A stretch of 64,000 nt of DNA from Polaribacter gangjinensis (GTDB taxonomy: Bacteria > Bacteroidota > Bacteroidia > Flavobacteriales > Flavobacteriaceae): positions 1,443,501 to 1,507,500 of the forward strand of contig NZ_CP150662.1 in the NCBI RefSeq assembly GCF_038024125.1, in the 5' to 3' direction. Position numbers and translations under genes: made by a program. Shown here one piece after another: positions 43,834 to 53,148 of this stretch. Under the pieces are notes generated by a model. It had not been told where the DNA came from and searched no databases. It worked only from the letters and a program-made list of their open reading frames with translations. Position 1 is the stretch's first letter. Each line of letters starts with the position of its first letter.

Positions 43834-45360
43834 ATGAGCACTTCAAAACAAATCAAATCTGCCTTAATTTCCGTTTTTCATAAAGATGGTTTAGCACCAA
43901 TTGTACAAAAATTAAACGAACTAAACGTTACCATTTATTCTACAGGAGGTACAGAAACTTTTATCAAAGAACTAGGGATTGATGTAATTCCAGTAGAAGA
44001 TGTTACTTCTTATCCATCTATTTTAGGCGGAAGAGTAAAAACTTTACATCCAAAAATTTTTGGTGGAATTTTAAATAGACAAGATCACAAAGGAGATATT
44101 GTTGAAATGAAAGAATATGAAATTCCGCAAATAGATTTGGTGATTGTTGATTTGTATCCTTTTGAAAAAACAGTGGCCTCTGGAGCATCAGAAGCTGATA
44201 TTGTTGAAAAAATTGATATCGGAGGAATTTCATTAATCAGAGCAGCTGCCAAAAATTTTAAAGACACTTTTATTGTTTCGTCTATGGAACAATATGAAGA
44301 ATTTTTAAATATCATTTCCGAAAATAAAGGCATTACAACCCTAGAACAACGAAAAAAATTCGCTGCAAAATCGTTTAATGTTTCTTCGCATTACGACACT
44401 GCTATTTTCAATTATTTTAATGAAGATGAAGTGGTTTTTAAAGCTAGCGAACAACAATCTCAAGTATTGCGTTATGGTGAAAATCCACATCAAAAGGGCT
44501 ATTTCTTTGGAGATTTAGATGCGATGTTTGATAAATTGAATGGAAAAGAATTGAGCTACAATAATTTGTTAGATGTTGATGCGGCTGTAAATTTGATGGA
44601 TGAATTTAAAGGTGAAGCTCCCACTTTTGCCATTTTAAAACACAACAACGCTTGTGGCTTTGCGCAAAGAGACACCTTAAAACAAGCTTATATTGATGCT
44701 TTGGCTGGTGATCCTGTATCTGCTTTTGGTGGAATTTTAATTGCAAATACTACTCTTGATGCTGCTACCGCTAATGAAATAAATGATTTATTTTGCGAGG
44801 TGGTTATTGCTCCAAAATACGATGAGGATGCATTAGAAATTTTAAAGGCAAAGAAAAACAGAATTATTTTAGTGCAAAAAGACGTGAAATTACCACAGCA
44901 ATTGGTTAGAACTTCGTTAAACGGGTTGTTAGTACAAGATAAAGATTTCATAACAGATACTATTGAGCACTTAACATACGTTACCAATTTAAAACCTAAT
45001 ACAGCAGAAATTGAAGATTTGTTATTTGCATCAAAATTGTGCAAAAACACCAAATCTAATACCATTGTTTTGGTAAAAAATAAACAATTATTGGCAAGTG
45101 GAACTGGACAAACAAGTAGAGTTGATGCTCTAAATCAAGCCATTGAAAAAGCAAAAAACTTTGGTTTTGATTTGAATGGAGCTGCCATGGCAAGTGATGC
45201 ATTTTTTCCATTTCCTGACTGTGTAGAAATTGCTGATAATGCAGGTATTAAAAGCGTGATTCAACCAGGAGGATCCATCAAAGATCAGTTGAGTATTGAC
45301 TACTGTAATGCGCACAACTTAGCAATGGTAACCACTGGAATTAGGCATTTTAAACATTAA
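43834..45360 (+). CDS. purH: Bifunctional AICAR formyltransferase / IMP cyclohydrolase
   Basis: 508 residues from the ATG at 43834 (MSTSKQIKSALISVFHKDG); codons upstream lie within the promoter. Catalyses the last two steps of IMP synthesis. The N-terminal MGS-like cyclohydrolase domain (about 1-190) has ALISVFHKDGL, YSTGGTETFIKE and GGRVKTLHPKIFGGIL; the transformylase domain has LRYGENPHQKG, NNACGFA and the end HNLAMVTTGIRHFKH. It stands alone among purine genes here and precedes the mre operon, with which it may share some read-through. Confidence 0.97.
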   Translation: MSTSKQIKSALISVFHKDGLAPIVQKLNELNVTIYSTGGTETFIKELGIDVIPVEDVTSYPSILGGRVKTLHPKIFGGILNRQDHKGDIVEMKEYEIPQIDLVIVDLYPFEKTVASGASEADIVEKIDIGGISLIRAAAKNFKDTFIVSSMEQYEEFLNIISENKGITTLEQRKKFAAKSFNVSSHYDTAIFNYFNEDEVVFKASEQQSQVLRYGENPHQKGYFFGDLDAMFDKLNGKELSYNNLLDVDAAVNLMDEFKGEAPTFAILKHNNACGFAQRDTLKQAYIDALAGDPVSAFGGILIANTTLDAATANEINDLFCEVVIAPKYDEDALEILKAKKNRIILVQKDVKLPQQLVRTSLNGLLVQDKDFITDTIEHLTYVTNLKPNTAEIEDLLFASKLCKNTKSNTIVLVKNKQLLASGTGQTSRVDALNQAIEKAKNFGFDLNGAAMASDAFFPFPDCVEIADNAGIKSVIQPGGSIKDQLSIDYCNAHNLAMVTTGIRHFKH

Positions 45361-45370
45361 TAAAATAGCA

Positions 45371-45394
45371 ACTAAAATACAAATTTATTTTAGT
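45371..45394 (+). terminator. Weak A/T hairpin between purH and mreB
   Basis: Arms ACTAAAATA (45371-45379) and TATTTTAGT (45386-45394) enclose 6 nt. The stem has only two G/C pairs. Its right arm shares its last base with the -7 element of mreB, so it may be a weak terminator or a regulatory fold. Confidence 0.4.
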
Positions 45395-45401
45395 AGTTTT
45401 G
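45394..45401 (+). promoter_or_regulatory. -7 promoter element of the mre operon
   Basis: TAGTTTTG matches TAnnTTTG, with a predicted leader of about 31 nt before the mreB ATG at 45437. Confidence 0.5.
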
Positions 45402-45436
45402 TAAGATTACATCATTTAAAAATAACATAGAAATTT

Positions 45437-46465
45437 ATGGGTTTTTTCGATTTCATGACGGAAGATATTGCCATTGATTTAGGCACTGCAAACACATTAA
45501 TCATTCATAATGGTAAAGTAGTAATTGACAGTCCATCAATAGTTGCAAGAAATAGAATTACAGGTAAAATCATTGCAATTGGTCATGAAGCAAGTCTTAT
45601 GCAGGGAAAAACCCATGAAAACATCAAAACAATTCGTCCTTTAAAAGACGGGGTGATTGCAGATTTTCAAGCATCTGAAGAAATGATTAAAGAGTTTGTA
45701 AAACAAATTCCCTCCATCAAAAAGAAATTATTTCCTCCAGCTTTGCGTATGGTTATTTGCATTCCATCAGGAATTACAGAAGTTGAAAAACGCGCTGTAA
45801 GAGATTCTGCAAAACATATGAATGCCAAAGAAATTTACTTGATTTATGAACCAATGGCTGCAGCAATTGGTGTTGGCATTGATATTATGGAGCCAAAAGG
45901 AAACATGATTATTGATATTGGTGGTGGAACTACAGAAATCGCGGTAATTGCTTTGGGAGGAATAGTTTGCGATCAATCTGTAAAAGTTGCGGGCGATTTG
46001 TTTACGAATGATATTATGTATTATATGCGTACCCAACATAATTTACATGTTGGAGAATCAACTGCGGAAAAAATAAAAATTACTATTGGAGCAGCTACAG
46101 AAGATTTAGATAATCCACCAGATGAAATGTTGGTTCAAGGAAGAGATTTATTAAGCGGAAAACCAAAACAAGTACAAGTTTCTTATCGCGAAATTGCAAA
46201 AGCATTAGACAAATCAATTTTACGAATAGAAGATGCTGTGATGGAAACTTTATCAAAAACTCCACCAGAATTAGCCGCAGATATTTACAATACAGGGATT
46301 TATTTAGCGGGAGGTGGCTCTATGCTTAGAGGTTTGGATAAACGTTTATCAAGAAAAACAGATTTGCCAGTTTATGTAACAGAAGATCCTCTAAGAGCCG
46401 TAGTTCGCGGAACTGGAGTTGCTTTAAAAGAACTTGTAAAATATAAGAATGTACTTATGAACTAG
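45437..46465 (+). CDS. mreB: Rod shape-determining protein MreB
   Basis: 342 residues, bacterial actin that organises elongation of the side wall. The ATPase signature motifs are intact: IAIDLGTANTLI (phosphate 1), IIDIGGGTTEIAVIALGG (phosphate 2) and GIYLAGGGSMLRGLDK (adenosine). The N-terminal MGFFDFMTED is a likely amphipathic membrane-binding helix. First gene of mreBCD-mrdA-rodA, 16 nt before mreC. It implies rod-shaped cells. Confidence 0.97.
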   Translation: MGFFDFMTEDIAIDLGTANTLIIHNGKVVIDSPSIVARNRITGKIIAIGHEASLMQGKTHENIKTIRPLKDGVIADFQASEEMIKEFVKQIPSIKKKLFPPALRMVICIPSGITEVEKRAVRDSAKHMNAKEIYLIYEPMAAAIGVGIDIMEPKGNMIIDIGGGTTEIAVIALGGIVCDQSVKVAGDLFTNDIMYYMRTQHNLHVGESTAEKIKITIGAATEDLDNPPDEMLVQGRDLLSGKPKQVQVSYREIAKALDKSILRIEDAVMETLSKTPPELAADIYNTGIYLAGGGSMLRGLDKRLSRKTDLPVYVTEDPLRAVVRGTGVALKELVKYKNVLMN

Positions 46466-46481
46466 TCTTTAAATTCTATCA

Positions 46482-47309
46482 ATGCAACAACTGATTTTTT
46501 TTATTCAGAGGTTTAAATATTTCTTATTTTTTTTATTGCTAGAATCTATTGCGTTTAGCTTGATTTTAACGAATTTAAATTTTCAAAAAAGCAAATTCGT
46601 GAATTCAACCAATTCAATTGTTGGTGAAATTTATTTTCAAAAATCAAAAATTACAGCTTATTTCAATCTAAAATCTGAAAACGAATTGTTAGCTGCTGAA
46701 AATGCACGCTTAAAAAATGAGCTTCAGCGAAAAGTTATCACTTCTCAGGTAATCGATTCAACGATTGTTGATACTGTAAGATATTTTCAAAAATTTTCAT
46801 TTACAACAGGCAAAATCATCAATAATAATTACAATAAAGAATTCAATTTTTTAACGCTTGACATCGGAAAAAATCAAGGAATTGAAAAAGAAATGGCAGT
46901 TATCAATAGCTTGGGAATTGTGGGAATTGTTGATAATACTTCTGATAAATATGCAAGAGTTCAATCTATTTTAAATAAGAATAGTAAAATCAATGCTCGT
47001 TTAAGAAACAGCAATTATTTTGGTACTCTAGATTGGAATGGAGATGATTACAGAACAGTTCAGCTGATTGACATTCCAAGACAAGCTCCCTTAAAAATTG
47101 GTGATACCATTGAAACTGGAGGAAAATCAACCATTTTTCCAGAAGGAATTTTAATAGGTACTGTTTCAAAAATTAATAAAGGAAACTCTGCAGAGAATAG
47201 AGTTGTTATAAAACTTTTTAATGATATGAGTAATTTAGGCACTGTTTATGTAATTAAAAACTTTGACAAACTTGAAATACAAAAAATCGAAAACTTAGAA
47301 AATGAATAA
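46482..47309 (+). CDS. mreC: Rod shape-determining protein MreC
   Basis: 275 residues: one N-terminal membrane helix (about 13-30), a coiled coil (about 55-95, KSENELLAAENARLKNEL), then two periplasmic beta domains with the family core GIVDNTSDKYARVQSIL, LKIGDTIETGGKSTIFPEGILIG. MreC joins MreB/MreD to PBP2. It overlaps mreD by 8 nt. Confidence 0.93.
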   Translation: MQQLIFFIQRFKYFLFFLLLESIAFSLILTNLNFQKSKFVNSTNSIVGEIYFQKSKITAYFNLKSENELLAAENARLKNELQRKVITSQVIDSTIVDTVRYFQKFSFTTGKIINNNYNKEFNFLTLDIGKNQGIEKEMAVINSLGIVGIVDNTSDKYARVQSILNKNSKINARLRNSNYFGTLDWNGDDYRTVQLIDIPRQAPLKIGDTIETGGKSTIFPEGILIGTVSKINKGNSAENRVVIKLFNDMSNLGTVYVIKNFDKLEIQKIENLENE

Positions 47310-47805
47310 TCCATTCAAACTGTTTTTTTTATTTTTTTCACTGCTATTTCTTCAAGTATTCATATTGAATAATATTTTATTGTTCGATGCTATAAATCCG
47401 TATTTATATATTGTTTTTGTTTTTTTATATCCGCTAAAAGAAAATAAAATACCCATATTATTTTTCTCCTTTTTATTAGGTTTAGGAGTAGATTTTTTCT
47501 CAGATACAGGAGGAATTCATGCTTTTTCATTAACAGTTATTGCCTACATACGCCTGTTTTTTGTAAAAGTTTATTTTAATAAATTAGAAATAGATTTTCC
47601 ATTTTTTAGTTTAAAAACAGAATCTTTTGGAAAAATTTTCAACTATGTAGTAACTTTAACAGTCATACATCACTTTATATTTTTTTCTTTGGCTAACTTT
47701 AGCTTTCATAATTTTTTTAATGTACTGAGTAATACATTTTTTTCGAGTATTTTTACACTGTTTTTATATTTTATTGGCTCAGCTATTTTCACAAGAAACG
47801 AATAA
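47302..47805 (+). CDS. mreD: Rod shape-determining protein MreD
   Basis: 167 residues, very hydrophobic with five or six predicted membrane helices. Sequence similarity in this family is low, but GLGVDFFSDTGGIHAFSLTVIAYIR is a recognisable MreD core, and position between mreC and mrdA is decisive. It starts inside mreC (8-nt overlap) and its TAA shares an A with the mrdA ATG (TAATG). Confidence 0.9.
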   Translation: MNNPFKLFFLFFSLLFLQVFILNNILLFDAINPYLYIVFVFLYPLKENKIPILFFSFLLGLGVDFFSDTGGIHAFSLTVIAYIRLFFVKVYFNKLEIDFPFFSLKTESFGKIFNYVVTLTVIHHFIFFSLANFSFHNFFNVLSNTFFSSIFTLFLYFIGSAIFTRNE

Positions 47806-49694
47806 TGCAAAGAAGTTTTTTACTTTATTTTTTAATCTCAGCTGTTGGATTATTTTTTATTGGAAGACTTTTTCAATTGCAAATTGTAAAAGGAGTTGAG
47901 TTTGATCCTGTGCATAATGCCGCCGTAAAAATTGAGTATGATTATCCTGAACGAGGTTACATTTATGATAGAAATGGTCAACTTTTAGTTGCCAACCAGC
48001 TTTCTTATGATGTGATGGTGCAACCTAATCAAGTGAAATCTTTTGACACTATTGAGTTGTGTAAACTCCTTAAAATTGACAAAGAAGATTTTATAAAAAG
48101 ATTCCAAAAAGCCGAAAATTACGCAACCTATTTACCATCAGTTTTTTTAAAACAACTTGCCAAAGATGACTTTGCCTTTTTGCAAGAAAAGCTTCATAAA
48201 TTCAATGGATTTTATATTCAAAAAAGGGTTATTAGAGATTATCCAGTGAATGCAGCAGCCAATGTTTTAGGGTATATAGGTGAAGTAAATGAAGAAAAAG
48301 CCCGAACAAACGATGATTATGAACAAGGTGAATTGGAAGGAAAAGAAGGTGTTGAAAGAGAATATGAAAAAGTTTTAAGAGGTAGAAAAGGTAAAAAATA
48401 TTACAATAGAAACCGATTTAATAAAATTACAGGTTCGTACAAAAATGGACAAATGGATACATTACCTGAAAGTGGCAAAGACCTAACCTTAACCATTGAC
48501 ATTGAGCTACAAATGTATGCACAACAATTGATGAATGGCAAAAGAGGGGGAATTGTAGCAATCGAACCATCATCTGGAGAAATTTTAGCATTAGTAACGT
48601 CTCCATCTTATGATCCAAATATGTTGGTTGGACGTGATCGTACTAAAAATTCGCTGATTTTAATGAATCCAAAAAATCCAGAAAAACCAACTTTTGATAG
48701 AGCTTTACTAGCTGCATATCCTCCTGGATCACCCTTTAAAATGATGAATGCCTTGGTTGGTTTGCAAGAAAATGCCATCAATACCGAAACAAGTTTTAGA
48801 TGTTATGGTGGCTACAGATATGGAGGAAAAGCAATAGATTTTATGCGTTGCCATTGCGGAATTTACGATTCACCCATCGCATTAAAAACAGCTATTGCAA
48901 AATCTTGCAACAGTTATTTTTCCAATACCTATAAAAAAATTGTTGAGAAAAAAAGAAAAGCAAGCGAATCTCTTGATATTTGGAATAAGCACGTAACAAG
49001 CTTTGGTTTAGGCGGTTATCTTGGTTATGATTTGCCCTCAGGATCCCCAGGATTGATACCTGATGGTGCTTATTATGACAGCCGTTACAAATATAGATGG
49101 AGTGCATCAACCACCATTTCAAATGCAATTGGACAAGGTGAAATTTTAACAACACCTATTCAATTGGCCAATTTTACTGCTGCAATTGCCAATAAAGGAT
49201 ATTTTTACACACCTCACATCGTTAAAAAAATAGCACGAAAACCTATTAATAATCCAAATTATACCATCAAAAAGCAAACTACTATTAAAAGCGAATATTT
49301 TGAACCAGTAATTGAAGCAATGCATGAAGTTTTTAAAACCGGAACAGGAAGATGGAGTCAAGTTAAAGGAATTGAAATTTGTGGAAAAACAGGTACATCA
49401 GAAAATTTTATACGCATAAATGGCTACAAACAACAATTGCCAGACCATTCCATTTTGGTAGCTTTTGCCCCTAAAGAAAATCCAAAAATTGCATTGGCAG
49501 TATTTGTAGAAAATGGTGGTTATGGTTCTACAATTGCCGCACCAATTACCAGTTTGATAATTGAAAAATACTTAAACGGATTTATTTCAGAGGAAAACAA
49601 ACTAAGAGAAACAAACATGTTGAACCTAAGTTTGCAAGATATTTACAATTATTACAGACCAAAAAATAGAGAAGTTGCGTCAAGAGAAGAATAA
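47805..49694 (+). CDS. mrdA: Penicillin-binding protein 2 (elongasome transpeptidase)
   Basis: 629 residues: N-terminal membrane helix (about 5-22), pedestal/dimerisation domain, then the transpeptidase. Active-site motifs are S309-P-F-K312 (PPGSPFKMM), S367-C-N369 and K528-T-G530 (CGKTGTSEN). It cross-links peptidoglycan during elongation with RodA. Between the first two motifs lies a Cys/His group (C333, C349-H350-C351) where E. coli PBP2 has a zinc site. The 3' end overlaps rodA by 20 nt. Confidence 0.95.
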   Translation: MQRSFLLYFLISAVGLFFIGRLFQLQIVKGVEFDPVHNAAVKIEYDYPERGYIYDRNGQLLVANQLSYDVMVQPNQVKSFDTIELCKLLKIDKEDFIKRFQKAENYATYLPSVFLKQLAKDDFAFLQEKLHKFNGFYIQKRVIRDYPVNAAANVLGYIGEVNEEKARTNDDYEQGELEGKEGVEREYEKVLRGRKGKKYYNRNRFNKITGSYKNGQMDTLPESGKDLTLTIDIELQMYAQQLMNGKRGGIVAIEPSSGEILALVTSPSYDPNMLVGRDRTKNSLILMNPKNPEKPTFDRALLAAYPPGSPFKMMNALVGLQENAINTETSFRCYGGYRYGGKAIDFMRCHCGIYDSPIALKTAIAKSCNSYFSNTYKKIVEKKRKASESLDIWNKHVTSFGLGGYLGYDLPSGSPGLIPDGAYYDSRYKYRWSASTTISNAIGQGEILTTPIQLANFTAAIANKGYFYTPHIVKKIARKPINNPNYTIKKQTTIKSEYFEPVIEAMHEVFKTGTGRWSQVKGIEICGKTGTSENFIRINGYKQQLPDHSILVAFAPKENPKIALAVFVENGGYGSTIAAPITSLIIEKYLNGFISEENKLRETNMLNLSLQDIYNYYRPKNREVASREE

Positions 49695-50955
49695 TATTTT
49701 TGAAGGAATTGATTGGATTCTAGTTTTTTTCTACCTAATTCTAGTTGGCTTTGGCTGGTTAAATATTATTGCTGCCTCACAAAATGACGAATATATTGAT
49801 GTTTTTAATTTCAATACAAACTATGGAAAACAACTACTTTGGATTTCCCTTTGTTTTCCGATCATTATTTTAGTCTTATTTTTTAATTCTAAATTTTACG
49901 AACGTTTTGCAAGTATCTTCTACCTTTTAGCAATTCTCTCACTAGTATTAATTTTTCCACTCGGAAAAGAAATCAATGGTGCTAAAGCTTGGTATAATTT
50001 TGGTTCTATGAGTTTGCAGCCAGCAGAATTTGTAAAAACGTTTACAGCCCTTGCAATCGCTAAACTTTTAAGTGATCGTCAATACAATCTTTCACTGATA
50101 AAAAACCAAATAAAGGCATTTACAGTTATTTTTTTACCAGCCATTTTAATTGTTTTACAACCTGACCCAGGTTCTGCATTAATTTACTTAGCCTTCATTT
50201 TAGTTCTCAATAGAGAAGGATTAACCTTAAACTACATCATCTTCGGAACTCTATCAATAGCTTTATTTATTCTTACAATTTATGTTGGTACTTACAAAAT
50301 ATCTGTTTGGTTGTTTTCAATTATAACAATCATTTTATTTTACCTCATTTACAAAGGCGGAAAACGATTGTTACGTTTTAGTTGGCATAAAATATTAATA
50401 ACATATATAGGTTTAGGAATGTTTATCTATGGAACTGGATTTGTATATGAAAATGTTTTTAAGCAACATCATAGAGATCGTTTTGAAGTGTTATTAGGAT
50501 TGAAAATTGATACCAAAGACATTGGTTATAATTCTTATCAATCTGAATTAACTATCAGCTCTGGAGGTTTAACTGGAAAAGGATTTTTAAACGGAGATAT
50601 TACCAAAGGCGATTTTGTGCCTGAACAACATACAGATTATATTTTTAGTACTGTTGGCGAAGAATGGGGATTTTTAGGAAGTTCTTTGGTTATCATTTTA
50701 TTCATGCTGATGATTGCTAGAATCATTTATTTAGCCGAAACACATACCAATAAATTTGGAAGAATTTATGGATATGGCGTAGCATCCATACTTTTTTTCC
50801 ACGTAACTGTAAATATTGGAATGGTGATTGGATTGCTGCCAACTGTAGGGATACCTCTCCCCTTTTTCAGTTATGGAGGTTCTTCTTTGTGGGGTTTTAC
50901 CATATTACTTTTTATTTTTATCAGATTAGACGCTCATAAAAAATACGATTGGTAA
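49675..50955 (+). CDS. rodA: Peptidoglycan glycosyltransferase RodA
   Basis: 426 residues, SEDS-family polymerase with about ten membrane helices that makes glycan strands for PBP2. Family motifs are LGKEINGAKAWYNFGSMSLQPAEF near the start, LQPDPGSALIY, the long loop DRFEVLLGLKIDTKDIGYNSYQSE with GSGGLTGKGFLNG-like segment, and VGIPLPFFSYGGSS at the end. The start is TTG at 49675, inside mrdA; no ATG follows before the first helix. Last gene of the operon; no strong plus-strand terminator was found. Confidence 0.94.
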   Translation: MRQEKNNIFEGIDWILVFFYLILVGFGWLNIIAASQNDEYIDVFNFNTNYGKQLLWISLCFPIIILVLFFNSKFYERFASIFYLLAILSLVLIFPLGKEINGAKAWYNFGSMSLQPAEFVKTFTALAIAKLLSDRQYNLSLIKNQIKAFTVIFLPAILIVLQPDPGSALIYLAFILVLNREGLTLNYIIFGTLSIALFILTIYVGTYKISVWLFSIITIILFYLIYKGGKRLLRFSWHKILITYIGLGMFIYGTGFVYENVFKQHHRDRFEVLLGLKIDTKDIGYNSYQSELTISSGGLTGKGFLNGDITKGDFVPEQHTDYIFSTVGEEWGFLGSSLVIILFMLMIARIIYLAETHTNKFGRIYGYGVASILFFHVTVNIGMVIGLLPTVGIPLPFFSYGGSSLWGFTILLFIFIRLDAHKKYDW

Positions 50956-51039
50956 TTTAAAATGAAGTAATTGAATTGTTTTATATAGCAATACTCCTCT
51001 TGTAAAATATTGATAATCTCAATATAGGTCATAAAAAAA

Positions 51040-51057
51040 GCTCTGAAAATTCAGAGC
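51040..51057 (-). terminator. Terminator after rpsT
   Basis: GCTCTGA-AAAT-TCAGAGC gives a 7-bp stem; on the minus strand it is followed by seven T. It lies 26 nt past the rpsT stop. Confidence 0.75.
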
Positions 51058-51083
51058 CTTTATATTGTTAAAACTGTAAAATC

Positions 51084-51335
51084 TTACAACGCAGCTACGT
51101 GCTTAGTCAATTTAGATTTTAAGTTTGCAGCTTTATTTTTGTGGATGATATTTTTCTTAGCCAATTTATCCAACATTGAAATAACGTTAACTAATTTTCC
51201 TTCAGCTTCAGCTTTATCTTCTAAAACACGCAAATCTCTTACAGCATTTCTTGCTGTTTTGTGTTGATATTTATTACGTAACTTTTTAGCTTCGTTACTT
51301 CTAATTCTTTTTAATGCTGACTTATGATTTGCCAT
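51084..51335 (-). CDS. rpsT: 30S ribosomal protein S20
   Basis: 83 residues, a basic three-helix protein that binds 16S rRNA. MANHKSALKRIRSNEAKKLRNKYQHKTARNAVRDL is the classic start, and the end (KNKAANLKSKLTKHVAAL) also fits. It starts 34 nt downstream of the tRNA-Glu gene on the same strand; no promoter is visible in between, so it is probably transcribed together with the tRNA and released by tRNA processing. Confidence 0.97.
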   Translation of the reverse strand: MANHKSALKRIRSNEAKKLRNKYQHKTARNAVRDLRVLEDKAEAEGKLVNVISMLDKLAKKNIIHKNKAANLKSKLTKHVAAL

Positions 51336-51369
51336 AATATTGTATTCTTCGTTTTTATTTAAAACTTTG

Positions 51370-51441
51370 TAGTCCGTACGGGAATCGAACCCGTGTTACC
51401 AGGATGAAAACCTGGCGTCCTAACCCCTAGACGAACGGACC
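51370..51441 (-). tRNA. tRNA-Glu (anticodon UUC)
   Basis: A 72-nt cloverleaf on the minus strand: acceptor GGTCCGT with ACGGACT (the first pair is G-U), D arm GTCTAGGGGTTAGGAC, anticodon stem CCAGG/CCTGG with loop TTTTCAT (anticodon TTC), and T arm ACGGG-TTCGATT-CCCGT. Discriminator base A. The CCA end is not encoded (ACA follows), so it must be added by the nucleotidyltransferase. It lies upstream of rpsT. Confidence 0.95.
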
Positions 51442-51472
51442 ATCACAATTTTGTATTCCTTAATTGCGGATG

Positions 51473-51480
51473 CAAATATA
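51473..51480 (-). promoter_or_regulatory. -7 promoter element of the tRNA-Glu / rpsT unit
   Basis: Minus-strand TATATTTG followed by C, 32 nt before the tRNA 5' end. Predicted start about 51468. Confidence 0.55.
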
Positions 51481-51527
51481 CAACGTTTTTAAAATCCTAC
51501 AATTTTTTTTTAAAAAAATTTTAAAAA

Positions 51528-53006
51528 TTAATACGCTTTCGCAAAAAGCACTCTTTTGGAAGAAGATTCCCCTGTAAACACACAGTTTCCAGCCTCTTCA
51601 ATTGCATCATTTGGGATACATCTAATAGTTGCTTTTGTCAATTCTTTTATTTTTTCTTCAGTTTCTGCAGTTCCGTCCCAATGTGCAGCAACAAATCCAC
51701 CTTTGTTTTCAATTACATCTTTAAATTCATCCATAGAATTCACCTGAGTAATGTGATTGTTTCTGAATTGTAAGGCAGTATCAAACAAATTAATTTGAAT
51801 TTTCTCTAATAACTCTGAAACATACGTCACAAGATTGTCTTGTGAAATACTCTCCTTAGTTAGCGTATCTCTTCTGGCAACTTCAACAGTATTGTTTTCC
51901 AAATCACGACTTCCCATGGCGATCCTTACAGGAACTCCTTTTAGTTCATATTCTGCGAATTTTGCACCAGGTCTTAATGTATCTCTGTCATCATATTTTA
52001 CAGAAATTCCTAATTTTTTGAAAGCACTCACATACGTCTGAATTTTTTCAGAAAGCAATAACAATTGATCTTCTCCTTTATAAATAGGAACAAAAACTAC
52101 TTGAATTGGGGCTAATTTTGGTGGCAAAACCAACCCAAAATCATCAGAGTGTGTCATAATTAAACCTCCAATTAAACGTGTAGAAACTCCCCAAGAAGTT
52201 GCCCATACATATTCTTGCTTTCCATCTTTATTCGTGAATTTAACATCAAAAGCTTCTGCAAAATTTTGTCCTAAAAAATGACTTGTACCTGCTTGCAACG
52301 CTTTTCCATCTTGCATTAAAGCTTCAATGGTATACGTATCTTCAGCTCCTGCAAAACGCTCACTGTCTGATTTTACTCCTTTTACAACAGGCATCGCCAT
52401 AAACTCTTCAGCAAATGTTGCATAGACATGTTGCATTTGTTTTGCCTCTGCAACTGCTTCACTTTTTGAGGCATGTGCTGTATGCCCTTCTTGCCATAGA
52501 AACTCTGAGGTTCTTAAAAACAATCGCGTTCTCATTTCCCATCTTACTACATTTGCCCACTGATTGATTAGTAAAGGCAAATCTCTATAGGATTGAATCC
52601 AACCTTTGTAAGTACTCCAAATTATTGCTTCGGATGTTGGTCTTACAACCAATTCCTCCTCTAGTTTTGCTTCAGGATCAACTCGTAATTTTCCTGGATT
52701 TTCAGGATCATTTTGCAAACGATAATGGGTAACAACGGCACATTCTTTGGCAAAACCTTCTGCATTTTTTTCTTCTGCTTCAAACAAACTTTTAGGAACA
52801 AATAATGGAAAATACGCATTTTGATGTCCTGTTTCTTTAAACATTCTATCCAATTCTGCTTGCATTTTTTCCCAAATTGCGTATCCATAAGGTTTGATAA
52901 CCATACAACCTCTTACCGCTGAATTTTCTGCTAAATCCGCTTTTACAACCAACTCATTATACCATTTTGAGTAATCTTCTTCTCTTTTTGTTAAACTCTT
53001 GCTCAT
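51528..53006 (-). CDS. proS: Prolyl-tRNA synthetase (archaeal/eukaryotic type)
   Basis: 492 residues, class II synthetase that charges tRNA-Pro. It lacks the ~180-residue editing domain between motifs 2 and 3 found in E. coli ProS and instead has the archaeal/eukaryote-type layout (ProS type 3). Motif regions: [18 protein letters not shown] (motif 1), [25 protein letters not shown] (motif 2), [24 protein letters not shown] (motif 3 with the ATP site), then an anticodon domain and a C-terminal zinc-ribbon-like remnant with few cysteines, ending RVLFAKAY. The start ATG at 53006 is the family start. Confidence 0.96.
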   Translation of the reverse strand: MSKSLTKREEDYSKWYNELVVKADLAENSAVRGCMVIKPYGYAIWEKMQAELDRMFKETGHQNAYFPLFVPKSLFEAEEKNAEGFAKECAVVTHYRLQNDPENPGKLRVDPEAKLEEELVVRPTSEAIIWSTYKGWIQSYRDLPLLINQWANVVRWEMRTRLFLRTSEFLWQEGHTAHASKSEAVAEAKQMQHVYATFAEEFMAMPVVKGVKSDSERFAGAEDTYTIEALMQDGKALQAGTSHFLGQNFAEAFDVKFTNKDGKQEYVWATSWGVSTRLIGGLIMTHSDDFGLVLPPKLAPIQVVFVPIYKGEDQLLLLSEKIQTYVSAFKKLGISVKYDDRDTLRPGAKFAEYELKGVPVRIAMGSRDLENNTVEVARRDTLTKESISQDNLVTYVSELLEKIQINLFDTALQFRNNHITQVNSMDEFKDVIENKGGFVAAHWDGTAETEEKIKELTKATIRCIPNDAIEEAGNCVFTGESSSKRVLFAKAY

Positions 53007-53148
53007 GTTTCTTTACTTTGGCACAAATATTGTTATTTTTTAACTATTAATTTCGTGTTAATTCTTTTTTAAAACGGTTACAAAACTACTATAAATAAGT
53101 CTTTTTAACACAAATTTTATAATTAATTCAGTACTTTTATAAAAACAT

